Below, in pieces: positions 26,744-36,338 of a stretch of 64,000 bases of DNA; the first letter of the stretch is position 1; each line of letters starts with the position of its first letter. The translations under genes and the position numbers were made by a program. Below the pieces are notes generated by a model. It was not told the DNA's origin, made no database searches, and saw only the letters and a list, made by a program, of their open reading frames with translations. Origin of the DNA: Croceicoccus sp. Ery15 (lineage in GTDB: Bacteria > Pseudomonadota > Alphaproteobacteria > Sphingomonadales > Sphingomonadaceae); NCBI RefSeq assembly GCF_020985305.1, contig NZ_CP087588.1, positions 1,593,501 through 1,657,500 of the forward strand. The letters are read 5' to 3'.

Positions 26744-27458
26744 ATGCCATTACGCGCTCAAGCCTTCGTTTGCGCTTCGGCCAGTCCGACATGACACTCC
26801 CAAAAAGCTCGAAAAACGCTGCGCCATGATTAGGGTGCGCAATATGACACAGTTCATGTGTGATTACATAGTCAATGGCGTCCGTCGGTGCTTCAACTAA
26901 GCGGCGATTGAGCAGTAGCCTACGAGATGGGGACATCGAACCCCACCGCTGCTTGAGCTTCCGGACAATGATTTCCTTTGGCTGAAAAGCAGCCTTTTCC
27001 GGAAACCGTTCTAGACAAATTTTTAGGCGCTCAGCAAACTTGATTTTCGCGCGTTTCCGATACCACTCCTCCACAAGAGAGCGGGTCATTTCGGTCTGAT
27101 CTGGTGAAGGCGAAGCAACAAGAATGAAGCCACGAACGAGCTTAACTGACGCATGTTCGGCCAAGCGCACCTTTAGTCGATATTGGCGTCCAAGGTAGAG
27201 GTGGGTCTCACCTGACTCGTATTTTCGAACAGGCGTTCGCGGAAGGAATTGTGCGAAATATGCCTGCTGCTTTCGAATCCAGCCGGCGCGCTTCTTCACC
27301 TTCGCCTCGATATCAGCTTTGGTTGCATCGAGCGGAGCAGCGATAATGACTGACGTATCGGGCTCAACAGCAATTTCTAGCGTGCGTCGTTCACGCCGGA
27401 TAACCGAAAAGTCGATGAGATGCTTGCCATATTCAATGGCACCAAATTCATTCGTCAT
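26742..27458 (-). CDS. YgjP-like (DUF45) metallopeptidase
   Basis: The 238-aa protein carries the zinc motif HELCHIAHPNH in a C-terminal YgjP/WLM domain, with the preceding family hallmark LKQRWGSMSPSRRLLLNRRLVEAP. These putative peptidases are often found in type I restriction operons, as here: the ATG overlaps the hsdR stop by four bases. Its role in such operons is not established. It is the last gene of the operon. Confidence 0.85.
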   Translation of the reverse strand: MTNEFGAIEYGKHLIDFSVIRRERRTLEIAVEPDTSVIIAAPLDATKADIEAKVKKRAGWIRKQQAYFAQFLPRTPVRKYESGETHLYLGRQYRLKVRLAEHASVKLVRGFILVASPSPDQTEMTRSLVEEWYRKRAKIKFAERLKICLERFPEKAAFQPKEIIVRKLKQRWGSMSPSRRLLLNRRLVEAPTDAIDYVITHELCHIAHPNHGAAFFELFGSVMSDWPKRKRRLERVMA

Positions 27459-30400
27459 CCTGGAAATCTAGCCCGCGCCAGATCCATGATCTTACGTTCA
27501 AGCTCGTCCATCACATGGAGCGGCAAGTCGAGTGCCATTTCGTCTCGCAAAACATCAAAGAAGTAATCGTCAATTGCGTTCCGCATTTCGTTTTGGGCCA
27601 CATCGTTGGACCACACATCCACAATATGATGCTGCTTGATAATTTCGATGATCCTGAGCGCAATCGTCGCCACCTCATCTGGCGGCAAAGCACCCCCATC
27701 ATTACGGGCCAGTTTGCTGTTCAAAATGCCGAAGAATGCTTGTCCGTGATCATTGCCTTTGATGGGGTCAGGAACATCTTGTCCGCGATCCTTCCGAGCT
27801 ACCTTGCTCGCCAGATCGACAATGTTGCTAAGGTAGTCTCGCTCAGAAATTCGCTTGGCACGGTACTCCCGAATTGTCTCCTCCAGCAGCTCCGAGAACT
27901 GCCGGTAGAAGGTCGGGTCTTCCTCCATTCGTTCGGTGACGGTCTTGCGGGTCGCGCTTGCGATGCGGTCGGCCTTGGATGCATCTGATACGCCAGTTTC
28001 ATCAACGACTGCCTTTAAGGCGTCAGGGTCGTTGATGTTGACCACCTCGATAATAGTCTCGGCAGGGGTGGCGATTACATGGTCATCAAGGAGCTTTTGA
28101 ATCTTCGGCTCGAATTCTTTGACATCCACAGTCTCTTGGTACCTGAGCTGTACGGACCGCCGCAGCTCGGAAAACTGCTTCCAGTCCCGCTTCATGCTAT
28201 CGACTTTTGCCTCATCAAACACGTCGTACAGCTTGTCTGACGATAGAGAGATATGAAGGCAGCGACTGAACGCACGTAGTCGTCCATAAAAGTCCTGTCG
28301 GATAGCATCGTCAGCCAGGAACTGCTCAAACTGTTCCATATCCCGCTTGTTCTTCACAGGCTTGAACAAGTCCCAAAGTTGGTCGTGAAGCTGGGGCAAA
28401 CGCCGAATTTCTTCACGGACATCGTGGACAGTCCCTGTCAGATCGGATGACTCGTAACCATCAAATGCGCTGTATGTAGTGAGAGCCTGATCGAGCTCCC
28501 CCAGCAATCCTTCATAGTCGATGATAAAGCCAAACTGTTTCTCTTTGCCGTCCTCTTCGTAGAGCCGGTTGACACGCGCAATAGCTTGCAAAAGGTTATG
28601 TTCGCGCAGGGACTTGCACACATAAAGCACGGTATTTCGGGGGGCATCAAACCCGGTCAGGAGCTTTGACACCACGATTAGGATTTCCGGATCACCCGAA
28701 CCCTTGAATGCGTCGATTGTCTGGCGGTTATATTCTTCTTCGGTTTTGAATTGCGCCATCATCTTCGACCAGAAGACGCGCACCAGGTCTTTTGATTCCT
28801 TATCGACCTCTTCGTTGCCCTCATTGTCATCGGGGGGCGAGATTATGATCGCGCTGCTGACGTGGCCAATCTCATCCAATACCTCCTTGAAGCGGACCGC
28901 TGCCGCTTTCGAAGGCGCAACGAGCTGTGCCTTGAAACCTGTTCCTTGCCAGTGCTGACGAAAGTGCTCCGAGATGTCGAAGGCCTTGGCGCGGATAGCC
29001 TGCCCCGTCTTTGACAAAGCATCCATGCGCGAAAATTTGCGCTTCAAGTCTGCCTTTTGCTTTTCCGTGAGGCCTTCGCTGATTTTTTCGAACCAGCGGT
29101 CGATAACGTTTCCTGAGACCTGTTGTTCAACGAGGCGGCCTTCATAGAGCAGGGGCACAACCGCACCATCAGCCACAGCCTCGTCGATTGCGTACTTGTG
29201 GATCAGACCACCAAACGTCGAGAGTGTGTTTTTGTCCTTCTTAAGAAGTGGCGTACCGGTGAAACCTAGGTAGCATGCCTTCGGCAAAAGGCGGCGCATC
29301 TTCGTCGCAAACTGACTGTGACCTCCATATCGACCTGTTTGAGTCCGGTGGCTCTCGTCCACGAGAACAAAAATGTTCTCATCCTCATCAGCTGCCTCTT
29401 TTCCGCGAAGAGCAGTGTCGAACTTGTTGATGATGGTAGTGATGAGCGGTGTCTTATTTCGGATCAAGTCGATCAGATGCGAGCCACTGGTCGCGCGGAT
29501 TGGCTCAAGCTCGCAGGATTTGAATGTTCCCTTGATTTGCTTGTCTAAGTCGTCGCGGTCAGTCACGATGATGATGCGGGGATTTCGCACAGCTTTATCC
29601 AGCGCCAGCGCCCTTCCAAGCATGACCATAGTCAATGACTTACCAGAACCTTGTGTGTGCCAGATCACACCGCCTTTTCGGACTCCGTCGGTATCCTTCT
29701 GCTTCACTCTGTCGACGGCTTTGCGAATGCCGAAGAATTGCTGGTGGCGAGCCACCTTTCGAACGCCCCCATCAAAAACAGTAAAGCGGCGGATGAGGTC
29801 GAGCAGGCGTTCGGGGCGACAAAGCGCATAGATAAGGCGGTCTTGCTCTGAAACTGCTCGGTCGCCTTCAGAGACCATAGCATCAAAGAAGCGACGGGCA
29901 CCGGCGAAGTCACCGGAAAAGATGGCATCCTTCTCGACGACTGAGAGTGGTCGGTTCGCGACGGGCATTATCACCTCGTCGCTGTCCTCCTCGTCACGCC
30001 AATTCTGCCAAAACTTTTGTGGCGTTCCGACTGTCGCATAGCGCGCCTCAACGCGGTTCATCGTCAGGAGCAATTGCGCGAAATGAAAGAGTTGCGGGAT
30101 ATTATCTTCGTTCTGATAACCGATGAGTTGGCTACCTGCCTTTTTCAGACTTTCGGTTGGCCGCTTGTTCTCGATGATGAGGACAGGAATACCATTTACG
30201 AAGGCCACGACATCGCAGCGCTTGGTCTTTGTGCTACCAGTTCGTTCAACTGCGAACTCGGCGCTCACATGATAGGTGTTATTGTCAGGGTTTTCCCAGT
30301 CGATGAAACGGAACGAGTAGCTCTTCGAGTCTCCGTCAATCGTCTTTGTGATCGTGGTCCCAAGAACCAAGCTGTCGTAGATGTCCTGATTAGTGCCGCG

Positions 30401-30679
30401 CAGCCCCTTCATACGATCCGGCGTGGGCTTAAGCCGTCGCATGGCCTCATGAGCATCTTCAAGATCGAAAGCATACTCCTTGCCACGATGAGTGAAGCGG
30501 TTGATCCGCATCACACTCTCAGCAAGGACATCGTCAAGCACCACATTACGCAGACGTCCTCCGCGTAACGCTACTGTTTCAGCTTGGGATAGCGGCTTGA
30601 AGCCCAGCGCCACCAGCATTTGCAAGGCGGGGATTTGTGATTGCTGCTTTTCAGCAGCGTCGAATCCTTGTCCATTCAT
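27455..30679 (-). CDS. hsdR: type I restriction enzyme R subunit HsdR
   Basis: The 1074-aa motor and nuclease subunit has an N-terminal PD-(D/E)xK nuclease (CDVVAFVNGIPVLIIENKRP) and SF2 helicase motifs (WHTQGSGKSLTMVML, FVLVDESHRTQTGRYG, LLTGFDAPRNTVLYV), followed by a long helical C-terminus that binds the methylase. It cuts unmodified DNA after translocation. I prefer the ATG at 30679 because it overlaps the upstream stop as ATGA; a GTG/ATG 15 bases earlier is possible. Confidence 0.93.
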   Translation of the reverse strand: MNGQGFDAAEKQQSQIPALQMLVALGFKPLSQAETVALRGGRLRNVVLDDVLAESVMRINRFTHRGKEYAFDLEDAHEAMRRLKPTPDRMKGLRGTNQDIYDSLVLGTTITKTIDGDSKSYSFRFIDWENPDNNTYHVSAEFAVERTGSTKTKRCDVVAFVNGIPVLIIENKRPTESLKKAGSQLIGYQNEDNIPQLFHFAQLLLTMNRVEARYATVGTPQKFWQNWRDEEDSDEVIMPVANRPLSVVEKDAIFSGDFAGARRFFDAMVSEGDRAVSEQDRLIYALCRPERLLDLIRRFTVFDGGVRKVARHQQFFGIRKAVDRVKQKDTDGVRKGGVIWHTQGSGKSLTMVMLGRALALDKAVRNPRIIIVTDRDDLDKQIKGTFKSCELEPIRATSGSHLIDLIRNKTPLITTIINKFDTALRGKEAADEDENIFVLVDESHRTQTGRYGGHSQFATKMRRLLPKACYLGFTGTPLLKKDKNTLSTFGGLIHKYAIDEAVADGAVVPLLYEGRLVEQQVSGNVIDRWFEKISEGLTEKQKADLKRKFSRMDALSKTGQAIRAKAFDISEHFRQHWQGTGFKAQLVAPSKAAAVRFKEVLDEIGHVSSAIIISPPDDNEGNEEVDKESKDLVRVFWSKMMAQFKTEEEYNRQTIDAFKGSGDPEILIVVSKLLTGFDAPRNTVLYVCKSLREHNLLQAIARVNRLYEEDGKEKQFGFIIDYEGLLGELDQALTTYSAFDGYESSDLTGTVHDVREEIRRLPQLHDQLWDLFKPVKNKRDMEQFEQFLADDAIRQDFYGRLRAFSRCLHISLSSDKLYDVFDEAKVDSMKRDWKQFSELRRSVQLRYQETVDVKEFEPKIQKLLDDHVIATPAETIIEVVNINDPDALKAVVDETGVSDASKADRIASATRKTVTERMEEDPTFYRQFSELLEETIREYRAKRISERDYLSNIVDLASKVARKDRGQDVPDPIKGNDHGQAFFGILNSKLARNDGGALPPDEVATIALRIIEIIKQHHIVDVWSNDVAQNEMRNAIDDYFFDVLRDEMALDLPLHVMDELERKIMDLARARFPG

Positions 30680-31752
30680 GCTGCCGCCCCCCAAACCTGA
30701 GCAGAAACAGCGTCATAGAACGCTACCTCTAACGGGTGTGATCCCGAACGTGCTGATGCCAGCGCCTGAGCTGACGAGATAATTGCCTTATTATTCTCAC
30801 TATCGGCAGCTCCGTAGAGGCCGACATAAACTTTTGACACCTTGCCCTTCGCTATCTTCTTTAAAACGTGATGGTCGTTTGCAGCCAAACTATGGCCAAA
30901 AATAAAGAGAACCTGCTTTTGTTGCGCCATCTGTGACGTAAAGCTTTTGTAGGAGTGGTGTAAGTACGCACTGTGTTTGACTTTGGAGAGCTTCTGATTG
31001 CTCTTGCCCTCAGCCACAAACAGAGGAAATTTGGCCGCACTCATGGCTTCGCGCGCCTGCTCAAGAAGGGGCTTTCCAGTGTTTATCCATGTATATTTTT
31101 GGAGCTCCGAGCCTGCGTCAAAGAGATGTAGCGCGCCGTGAAGATAATGCACTCGTTGGCCATGCGAGCTGGTTTCACCCATCCAGTTTACATATTCTGG
31201 TTCAGTATCTTCATCTCTTCCGAAACCATCATTCGCGGCCAAAGGTATTGGATCCCCGAAAGGCATGTCTTCATGCATCAGCGTCCAATAAAGAAGTAGG
31301 TCATAGTTCAATGTGTATACTTGCCCGCCGCGCTCTCGGTCGGCCAAGAAATGAGCGAGAAATTTGCGACATGCCCAAAATTGTTCATCCGCAATATCGT
31401 TGGGAATGTTGGGATGATTGCTCGCTATTGTCTTAATCAAGATGTCCTTCAGAGTCTCTGAATCAGACGCCATATCTCGCGCAACGTCGCTAAGGTCGTC
31501 TCCATATACAGGGACTACCCGTGAAGCATCCTCCAGCATCCGAATGACATGTTCGAAATCAGTGCTTTTCACTGCCTCAAACACATCGCGAAGTCGAGGT
31601 GAAGCAGAAAAATCAGCCTGCTCGAACAGAGAGCCGTAGGTGAAAATTTTCGGGCGACACGCAATGCTAAAGCCGTTTCCGAGGAGCAAGTGGCGCTTCT
31701 TGAACTGCTTCGAATCTTCAATCGCTTGGTCGAATGATATGACGTCTACCAT
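30676..31752 (-). CDS. DUF4917 family protein with SIR2-like features
   Basis: The 358-aa protein begins with LLLGNGFSIAC (residues about 22-32) and later has VYTLNYDLLLYWTLMHED, YLHGALHL and VLFIFGHSLAANDHHVL. In SIR2-like proteins such blocks form the NAD-binding Rossmann site. The DUF4917 label is from pattern recognition; NADase activity is inference. The gene lies between a DUF2188 gene and hsdR (4-base overlap), so it is made with the restriction system and may act as a partner or back-up effector. Confidence 0.7.
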   Translation of the reverse strand: MVDVISFDQAIEDSKQFKKRHLLLGNGFSIACRPKIFTYGSLFEQADFSASPRLRDVFEAVKSTDFEHVIRMLEDASRVVPVYGDDLSDVARDMASDSETLKDILIKTIASNHPNIPNDIADEQFWACRKFLAHFLADRERGGQVYTLNYDLLLYWTLMHEDMPFGDPIPLAANDGFGRDEDTEPEYVNWMGETSSHGQRVHYLHGALHLFDAGSELQKYTWINTGKPLLEQAREAMSAAKFPLFVAEGKSNQKLSKVKHSAYLHHSYKSFTSQMAQQKQVLFIFGHSLAANDHHVLKKIAKGKVSKVYVGLYGAADSENNKAIISSAQALASARSGSHPLEVAFYDAVSAQVWGAAA

Positions 31753-31755
31753 GCA

Positions 31756-31986
31756 TCAGCCCTTTGGCGGGTACGGGTCTTTGCCGTAGGTGTTGCGTTC
31801 CCGAATTTCATTGTTACGACCTTTCAAGAAGGCTTCGCCGCCGCCCTCCTTTGCCTTGGATTTGGAGTAGGCCCATGCTTCGGCCTGGGTATCCGATACT
31901 TTTGAGGCACGTTCTCCGCCTTCGCGCTTACTTTCCCACCTCCCGTCGGGGCGCTTTTGGGTCCAATAGTTCTTGTCATTAGCCAT
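31756..31986 (-). CDS. DUF2188 family protein
   Basis: The 76-aa basic protein (MANDKNYWTQKRPDGRWESKREGGERASKVSDTQAEAW...) matches the small DUF2188 family, thought to form a compact beta-alpha fold of unknown function. The ATG at 31986 overlaps the hsdS stop by 8 bases, and the stop lies three bases before the DUF4917 start. A longer reading from 32034 lies wholly within hsdS and is unlikely. Confidence 0.7.
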   Translation of the reverse strand: MANDKNYWTQKRPDGRWESKREGGERASKVSDTQAEAWAYSKSKAKEGGGEAFLKGRNNEIRERNTYGKDPYPPKG

Positions 31987-33208
31987 GAGCGGCCTCCTTT
32001 CTGATGTTTTCCGTTTGATCCTGATTAAGTGCAACGCGCCATTCTCCCGTCAAAAGCTTCTGCATCAATCCGCGTTTCTGACGTTGAAGTGCCTCAATCT
32101 CTGCCTCGACACCTCGAACCAATTGCTGGTCAGCTTCAATGACCGCCGCTAGCGCTTGCTGCTCTTCCGGGTCTCGTGGGAGGTGTAGCTTACCTTCGAG
32201 AAAGCGCTTATTTGTAATAGCGATGGTGTTCTTCGCGCCCTTTTGCACCAAGGGATGTAGGTAGTTTCGTACAGTAACGGGGGACTCGAAAAATGCGTCG
32301 AGGATCACGCCCAAAGCCGGAGTTTCAGGGGTGAAAACTCCGTAGAGTGGCGAGACAATGACAGCCTTATCGATCTTGCTTTGCTTGATAATACCAAGTG
32401 GGAAGTCTCCCGTTGGACTTTTGGTGTAGACAATGTCACCCGGCAGTACTCGGTTATAGTGATCGGTGTTTGCAGCCGCGAAAGAACGGCCTAGGTGCTC
32501 AATCTGGTTGATGAGTCCTTTGTGAACAGAGACTGAGTAAACTTCGTCGTTACCATTGCTGCTTGTACCATGCTCGTAGAGGACGTCGCCTAGCTGAACT
32601 TCTTGCCATTCATCAGCAAAGCCAGGCAATCTGACGCAGCCACTTAAAACACTACTGCGGAACCATACTCGACGTTTGATGATAGCTTCACGAAGCGCCT
32701 CCAAATTCTCGATGGCCTCGTCCCATGTCCGCAGGATTTCGGCGATCTTGCGCTGCTCAGAAAGGGGGGGGAAAGGCGCCGTCACGTCCTCAAAGGTAGA
32801 CTTGTTAACGATGGGTACGGCCTGAGCGCCAGCCAGTCGCTTAATCTGCTCTGCACGCATATTGAGCAGATAATAAACGAACGTGCTATCTGCCTTTTGA
32901 GGACTGCATATGACAGCATTGACTTGTTGGTTGGTTGCCAGCTCTCGACCGGCAATGGCAGATTTTCCAATGGTTGCGCCTATGCAGGTGAAAAGTACTG
33001 CGCCCGCAGGGAGCGCTTTAGCTTTGGCTAAGCCTTCGGCCGTAAGCGTCCGCTCCGTAAAATTGACGAACAGATTTTTCCCAAGGTCGCCTGGCGCAAC
33101 AAACGGTATGTCCCCTCCATAGTACTCCGAATTGATGGTTGGCGGAGTAGTGCCAGTTACCACGTGGCCAATTTCACCAATTGACGTCCGCTTCCAGCCT
33201 TCAATCAT
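31979..33208 (-). CDS. hsdS: type I restriction specificity subunit HsdS
   Basis: The 409-aa protein has two target-recognition domains, each followed by a coiled-coil conserved region (PPLSEQRKIAEILRTWDEAIENLEALREAIIKRR and PEEQQALAAVIEADQQLVRGVEAEIEALQRQKRGLMQKLLTGEWRV). It sets the DNA sequence recognised by HsdM and HsdR; that sequence cannot be predicted from the protein alone. The ATG at 33208 overlaps the rhuM stop by 8 bases. Confidence 0.92.
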   Translation of the reverse strand: MIEGWKRTSIGEIGHVVTGTTPPTINSEYYGGDIPFVAPGDLGKNLFVNFTERTLTAEGLAKAKALPAGAVLFTCIGATIGKSAIAGRELATNQQVNAVICSPQKADSTFVYYLLNMRAEQIKRLAGAQAVPIVNKSTFEDVTAPFPPLSEQRKIAEILRTWDEAIENLEALREAIIKRRVWFRSSVLSGCVRLPGFADEWQEVQLGDVLYEHGTSSNGNDEVYSVSVHKGLINQIEHLGRSFAAANTDHYNRVLPGDIVYTKSPTGDFPLGIIKQSKIDKAVIVSPLYGVFTPETPALGVILDAFFESPVTVRNYLHPLVQKGAKNTIAITNKRFLEGKLHLPRDPEEQQALAAVIEADQQLVRGVEAEIEALQRQKRGLMQKLLTGEWRVALNQDQTENIRKEAAHG

Positions 33209-34217
33209 CGCCGCCCCCTTTTTTCCGCTCTTTGGCGGCTTTTTCCATGTGTTCCAATTCAGCAATATCGGCTTCGTCGGCGGCAAGCGCCTCAGCCCCT
33301 TTGCGTTGTGCGTCGAAAACCTCAAAGCGTTCCGCAGCCAATTTTTGTGCGACTGTCGCCTGGAGCTTGCCCGCATGGGTGAGCACATCTCGGTCATTGA
33401 ACGATAGAAATGCGTCGAGCTTATCCGCCCAATCCGCCATGGTGACGGGGCGGCGTCGCTTTGCCTGATCTTCTGCATAATCGAGATACATCACCACGAT
33501 GCGGTTGAGCTCTTCGACCTCCTCAGATTTCAGGTAGTTCTTGGCAGTGCCGACATCGCCCTTGCGAACGATTGCCCCCTTCCAGCTTGTCAGCCCCATG
33601 TTGGGTGCTTTCGGGTCACTGCGGGCTTCAATCAATTCTGCTGCGGTCTTCCCAGTGACCGCCCAGAGCATCTTATTCTGCACCTTCTTGAAGAAGGCTT
33701 GAGCCTGTTCAGACGTTTTGTCATAATCGATGGCGGTAGCGTAAAGATCGCGCACCTTTTGATAGAAGCGTTTCTCGGACGCGCGAATATCGCGAATGCG
33801 CGCAAGCCATTCGTCAAAATAGTCCCACTGCTCGGCTTGCTTTAGGCGCTCATCGTCCATGGCAAACCCCTTGACGAGGAACTCACGCAAGACGGTTGTT
33901 GCCCACCGGCGAAACTGCGTGCCGCGAGGTGAACGGACACGATAGCCGACCGCCAAGATTGCCTCTAGGTTGTAGACTTTAGTCCGGTAATCCTTGCCGT
34001 CAGCAGCAGTGGTCAAGGAATCCTTGACAACTGAATCCTCAGCCAGCTCCCCTTCAGAAAGGATGTTGTTGATGTGAAGGCTGACGTTCTGCTTGGTCGT
34101 ATCAAATAGCTCCGCCATCTCCAGCTGGGTCAGCCAGACAGTACCGTCCACTGCCCGAAGGCCAATGGTTGTAGTGCCATCTTCCGTTCTGTAGAGAATG
34201 AGCTCGCCCTTAGACAT
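33201..34217 (-). CDS. RhuM family protein within the restriction operon
   Basis: The 338-aa protein matches the RhuM family: an N-terminal DNA-binding-like domain (DGTVWLTQLEMAELFDTTKQNVSLHINNIL, then YNLEAILAVGYRVRSPRGTQFRRWAT) and a helical C-terminal region. RhuM genes are frequently inserted in type I restriction operons; the function is unknown. The ATG at 34217 overlaps the hsdM stop by 8 bases; a GTG six bases earlier is an alternative. Confidence 0.85.
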   Translation of the reverse strand: MSKGELILYRTEDGTTTIGLRAVDGTVWLTQLEMAELFDTTKQNVSLHINNILSEGELAEDSVVKDSLTTAADGKDYRTKVYNLEAILAVGYRVRSPRGTQFRRWATTVLREFLVKGFAMDDERLKQAEQWDYFDEWLARIRDIRASEKRFYQKVRDLYATAIDYDKTSEQAQAFFKKVQNKMLWAVTGKTAAELIEARSDPKAPNMGLTSWKGAIVRKGDVGTAKNYLKSEEVEELNRIVVMYLDYAEDQAKRRRPVTMADWADKLDAFLSFNDRDVLTHAGKLQATVAQKLAAERFEVFDAQRKGAEALAADEADIAELEHMEKAAKERKKGGGDD

Positions 34218-35730
34218 CGACACCTAGCTCCTTCAAGTAGCCGGCCATTTTGGCGCGCACGTCAATGAGCTCGCCCTCAATGCGGTTGATGTCCTTTTGC
34301 AGCGCGGCAACGTCGATTTCCTCTTCGGGCTCAAACGTATCCACATAGCGCGGGATATTCAGGTTGAAGTCGTTCTCCTTGATCTCGTCGAATGAGGCGA
34401 GATGAGAGTATTTTTCGACCTCAGCGCGGTCGGCATACGTCTCAAGGATCTTTTTGGCGTGATTTTCATCCATCACGTTCTGGGTTTTTCCAGGCGTGAA
34501 CTCCTTGCTGGCATCGATGAAAAGCACGTCCTCACGGGCCTCATTCGCACCGCCTTCCTCACGGGAGCGATCGAAGATGAGAATGGCCACTGGAATGCCG
34601 GTGGTTGTGAACAGGTTGGCAGGCAAACCGACAACTGCATCAAGCAGATTTTCTTCAATCAATGCCTGACGGATTTTACCCTCCGCACCTCCGCGGAAAA
34701 GAACACCGTGAGGCACAATCACCGCAACGCGGCCGCTTTGGCGCTTGGCGATCTCGATCATGTGCGTGATAAACGCATAGTCGCCCTTCGACTTGGGCGG
34801 GATACCACGCCAGTAGCGATTATATTGGTCGTTAGGCGCATCTTCCGCGCCCCACTTGTCGAGACTGAATGGCGGGTTCGCCACCACAACGTCGAACTTC
34901 ATCAAGTGGTCACCCTCAATAAGCGCAGGGCTGTTGAGCGTGTCGCACCATTCGATGCGGGCCGCATCCTTGGAATGTAGGAACATGTTCATGCGGGCGA
35001 GTGCCCACGTTGCACCATTGACCTCTTGGCCATAGAGCGCGAAGTTATCTGAACCCACTTCCTCAGCGGCGCGTATGAGCAATGAACCTGACCCACAAGC
35101 TGGGTCGCAGATCGTATCCCCGGCTTTAGGCGCAGCCAACTTTGCGAGCAGGCTTGAAACGGCAGTAGGCGTGTAAAATTCACCGGCTTTCTTGCCAGCA
35201 TCCGAGGCAAAACGTGAAATGAGGTAGATGTAACATTCACCGATAATGTCTTCGGTGACGCGCGACGGCCGTAGATCAAGAGCAGGCTTAGCAAAGTCCT
35301 CCAACACGTTTTTCAGACGGCGATTACGATCCTTGACGCGACCGAGATTGGCCTCCGAGTTGAAGTCGATATTGCGGAACACACCTTCGAGTTTGGCGCG
35401 GTTGGCGTCCTCAATTTTCTCCAGCGCAATGTTGATCAGCTCACCAATGTTGGGCTCGTTGCGCTTTTCATATAGGTCATAGAAGCTAGCCCCTTCCGGA
35501 AGCACGAAGCGCTCGCGTTCAAGACGACGCCGAATTCGGGCATCATCGTCGCCGTATTGCTTCTTGTATGTTTCGATGTGATCGTTCCAGAGGTCGGAAA
35601 TATATTTCAAGAACAACATCACGAGGATGTAGTCTTTATATTGGCCAGCATCGACAACACCCCGGAAGGTATCGCACGCTGACCAAGCCGTTTGGTTGAC
35701 TTGCTGCTGAGTTGTTTGATCAGTTGCCAT
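34210..35730 (-). CDS. hsdM: type I restriction-modification methyltransferase HsdM
   Basis: The 506-aa N6-adenine methylase has an N-terminal helical HsdM domain (residues about 10-150) and the catalytic domain with DPACGSG (209-215, AdoMet binding) and NPPF (285-288, catalytic). It protects host DNA and forms the core of the restriction complex. GGAGGG just upstream supports the ATG at 35730 over one at 35742. Its start overlaps the half-length HsdS gene by 11 bases. Confidence 0.94.
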   Translation of the reverse strand: MATDQTTQQQVNQTAWSACDTFRGVVDAGQYKDYILVMLFLKYISDLWNDHIETYKKQYGDDDARIRRRLERERFVLPEGASFYDLYEKRNEPNIGELINIALEKIEDANRAKLEGVFRNIDFNSEANLGRVKDRNRRLKNVLEDFAKPALDLRPSRVTEDIIGECYIYLISRFASDAGKKAGEFYTPTAVSSLLAKLAAPKAGDTICDPACGSGSLLIRAAEEVGSDNFALYGQEVNGATWALARMNMFLHSKDAARIEWCDTLNSPALIEGDHLMKFDVVVANPPFSLDKWGAEDAPNDQYNRYWRGIPPKSKGDYAFITHMIEIAKRQSGRVAVIVPHGVLFRGGAEGKIRQALIEENLLDAVVGLPANLFTTTGIPVAILIFDRSREEGGANEAREDVLFIDASKEFTPGKTQNVMDENHAKKILETYADRAEVEKYSHLASFDEIKENDFNLNIPRYVDTFEPEEEIDVAALQKDINRIEGELIDVRAKMAGYLKELGVDV

Positions 35731-36331
35731 TGTTCCCTCCATGGGTCTTTTTCATGTTAGTTTTTGTAGCTTGTGCCAGATACGCGCTCGCTAGCGCATA
35801 GCGCTTGTCTGACAATTCCATCATAAGTCGGCGCTCTTCTTCTGCGAGCGCCGACGCCGAGACAACGCTCTGCTGCATAGCCAAGTCCGGCAGGGCCAGT
35901 TCAAAGCTGGCAAGCGATGACTTTGAAATCATTCGCATGCTTGTGCCTTGAGCTTCAGTATCGAAGTATCGTTGCGCACCTGGCTGATTCAGCGCCCACG
36001 CAAGGTACTCGGGGAGAACCGTTTCCCTATTGGCGCGCAGCACAACGACGGGCAGAACCGCCAAGGCCTTCCATTTAAATTCCGATCCAAGAGCCGTAGC
36101 AGTGTTGCGCGTCCCACGTGATCGGAACAGCACATCTCCTGCGCCAACCAAGTAGCGATCATCCGCATCCTCAACCTGAATCGCCATAAGCGCCTCTGGG
36201 TCAATCGTGCCGTCGTCAGCGAAGTCGCGAAGCTGGATGATTGGCACACCGCCAACCTCAACAGCCTGAAGGCCGCGCTTGGCGGTGTACCCCATCTGTA
36301 TATCACAAATCGACTCGAGCTTCACGAACAT
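35720..36331 (-). CDS. half-length HsdS-like protein (single target-recognition domain)
   Basis: The 203-aa protein looks like one half of an HsdS: a single recognition domain (VKLESICDIQMGYTAKRGLQ, GDVLFRSRGTRNTATAL, ISKSSLASFELALPDLAMQQ) and one helical tail. It is the first gene of the operon, ahead of hsdM, while a full two-domain HsdS is encoded downstream. It could dimerise to form a second specificity or could control the operon. The gene is intact and overlaps hsdM, so it does not look like debris. Confidence 0.8.
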   Translation of the reverse strand: MFVKLESICDIQMGYTAKRGLQAVEVGGVPIIQLRDFADDGTIDPEALMAIQVEDADDRYLVGAGDVLFRSRGTRNTATALGSEFKWKALAVLPVVVLRANRETVLPEYLAWALNQPGAQRYFDTEAQGTSMRMISKSSLASFELALPDLAMQQSVVSASALAEEERRLMMELSDKRYALASAYLAQATKTNMKKTHGGNNGN

Positions 36332-36338
36332 TTTCCTC

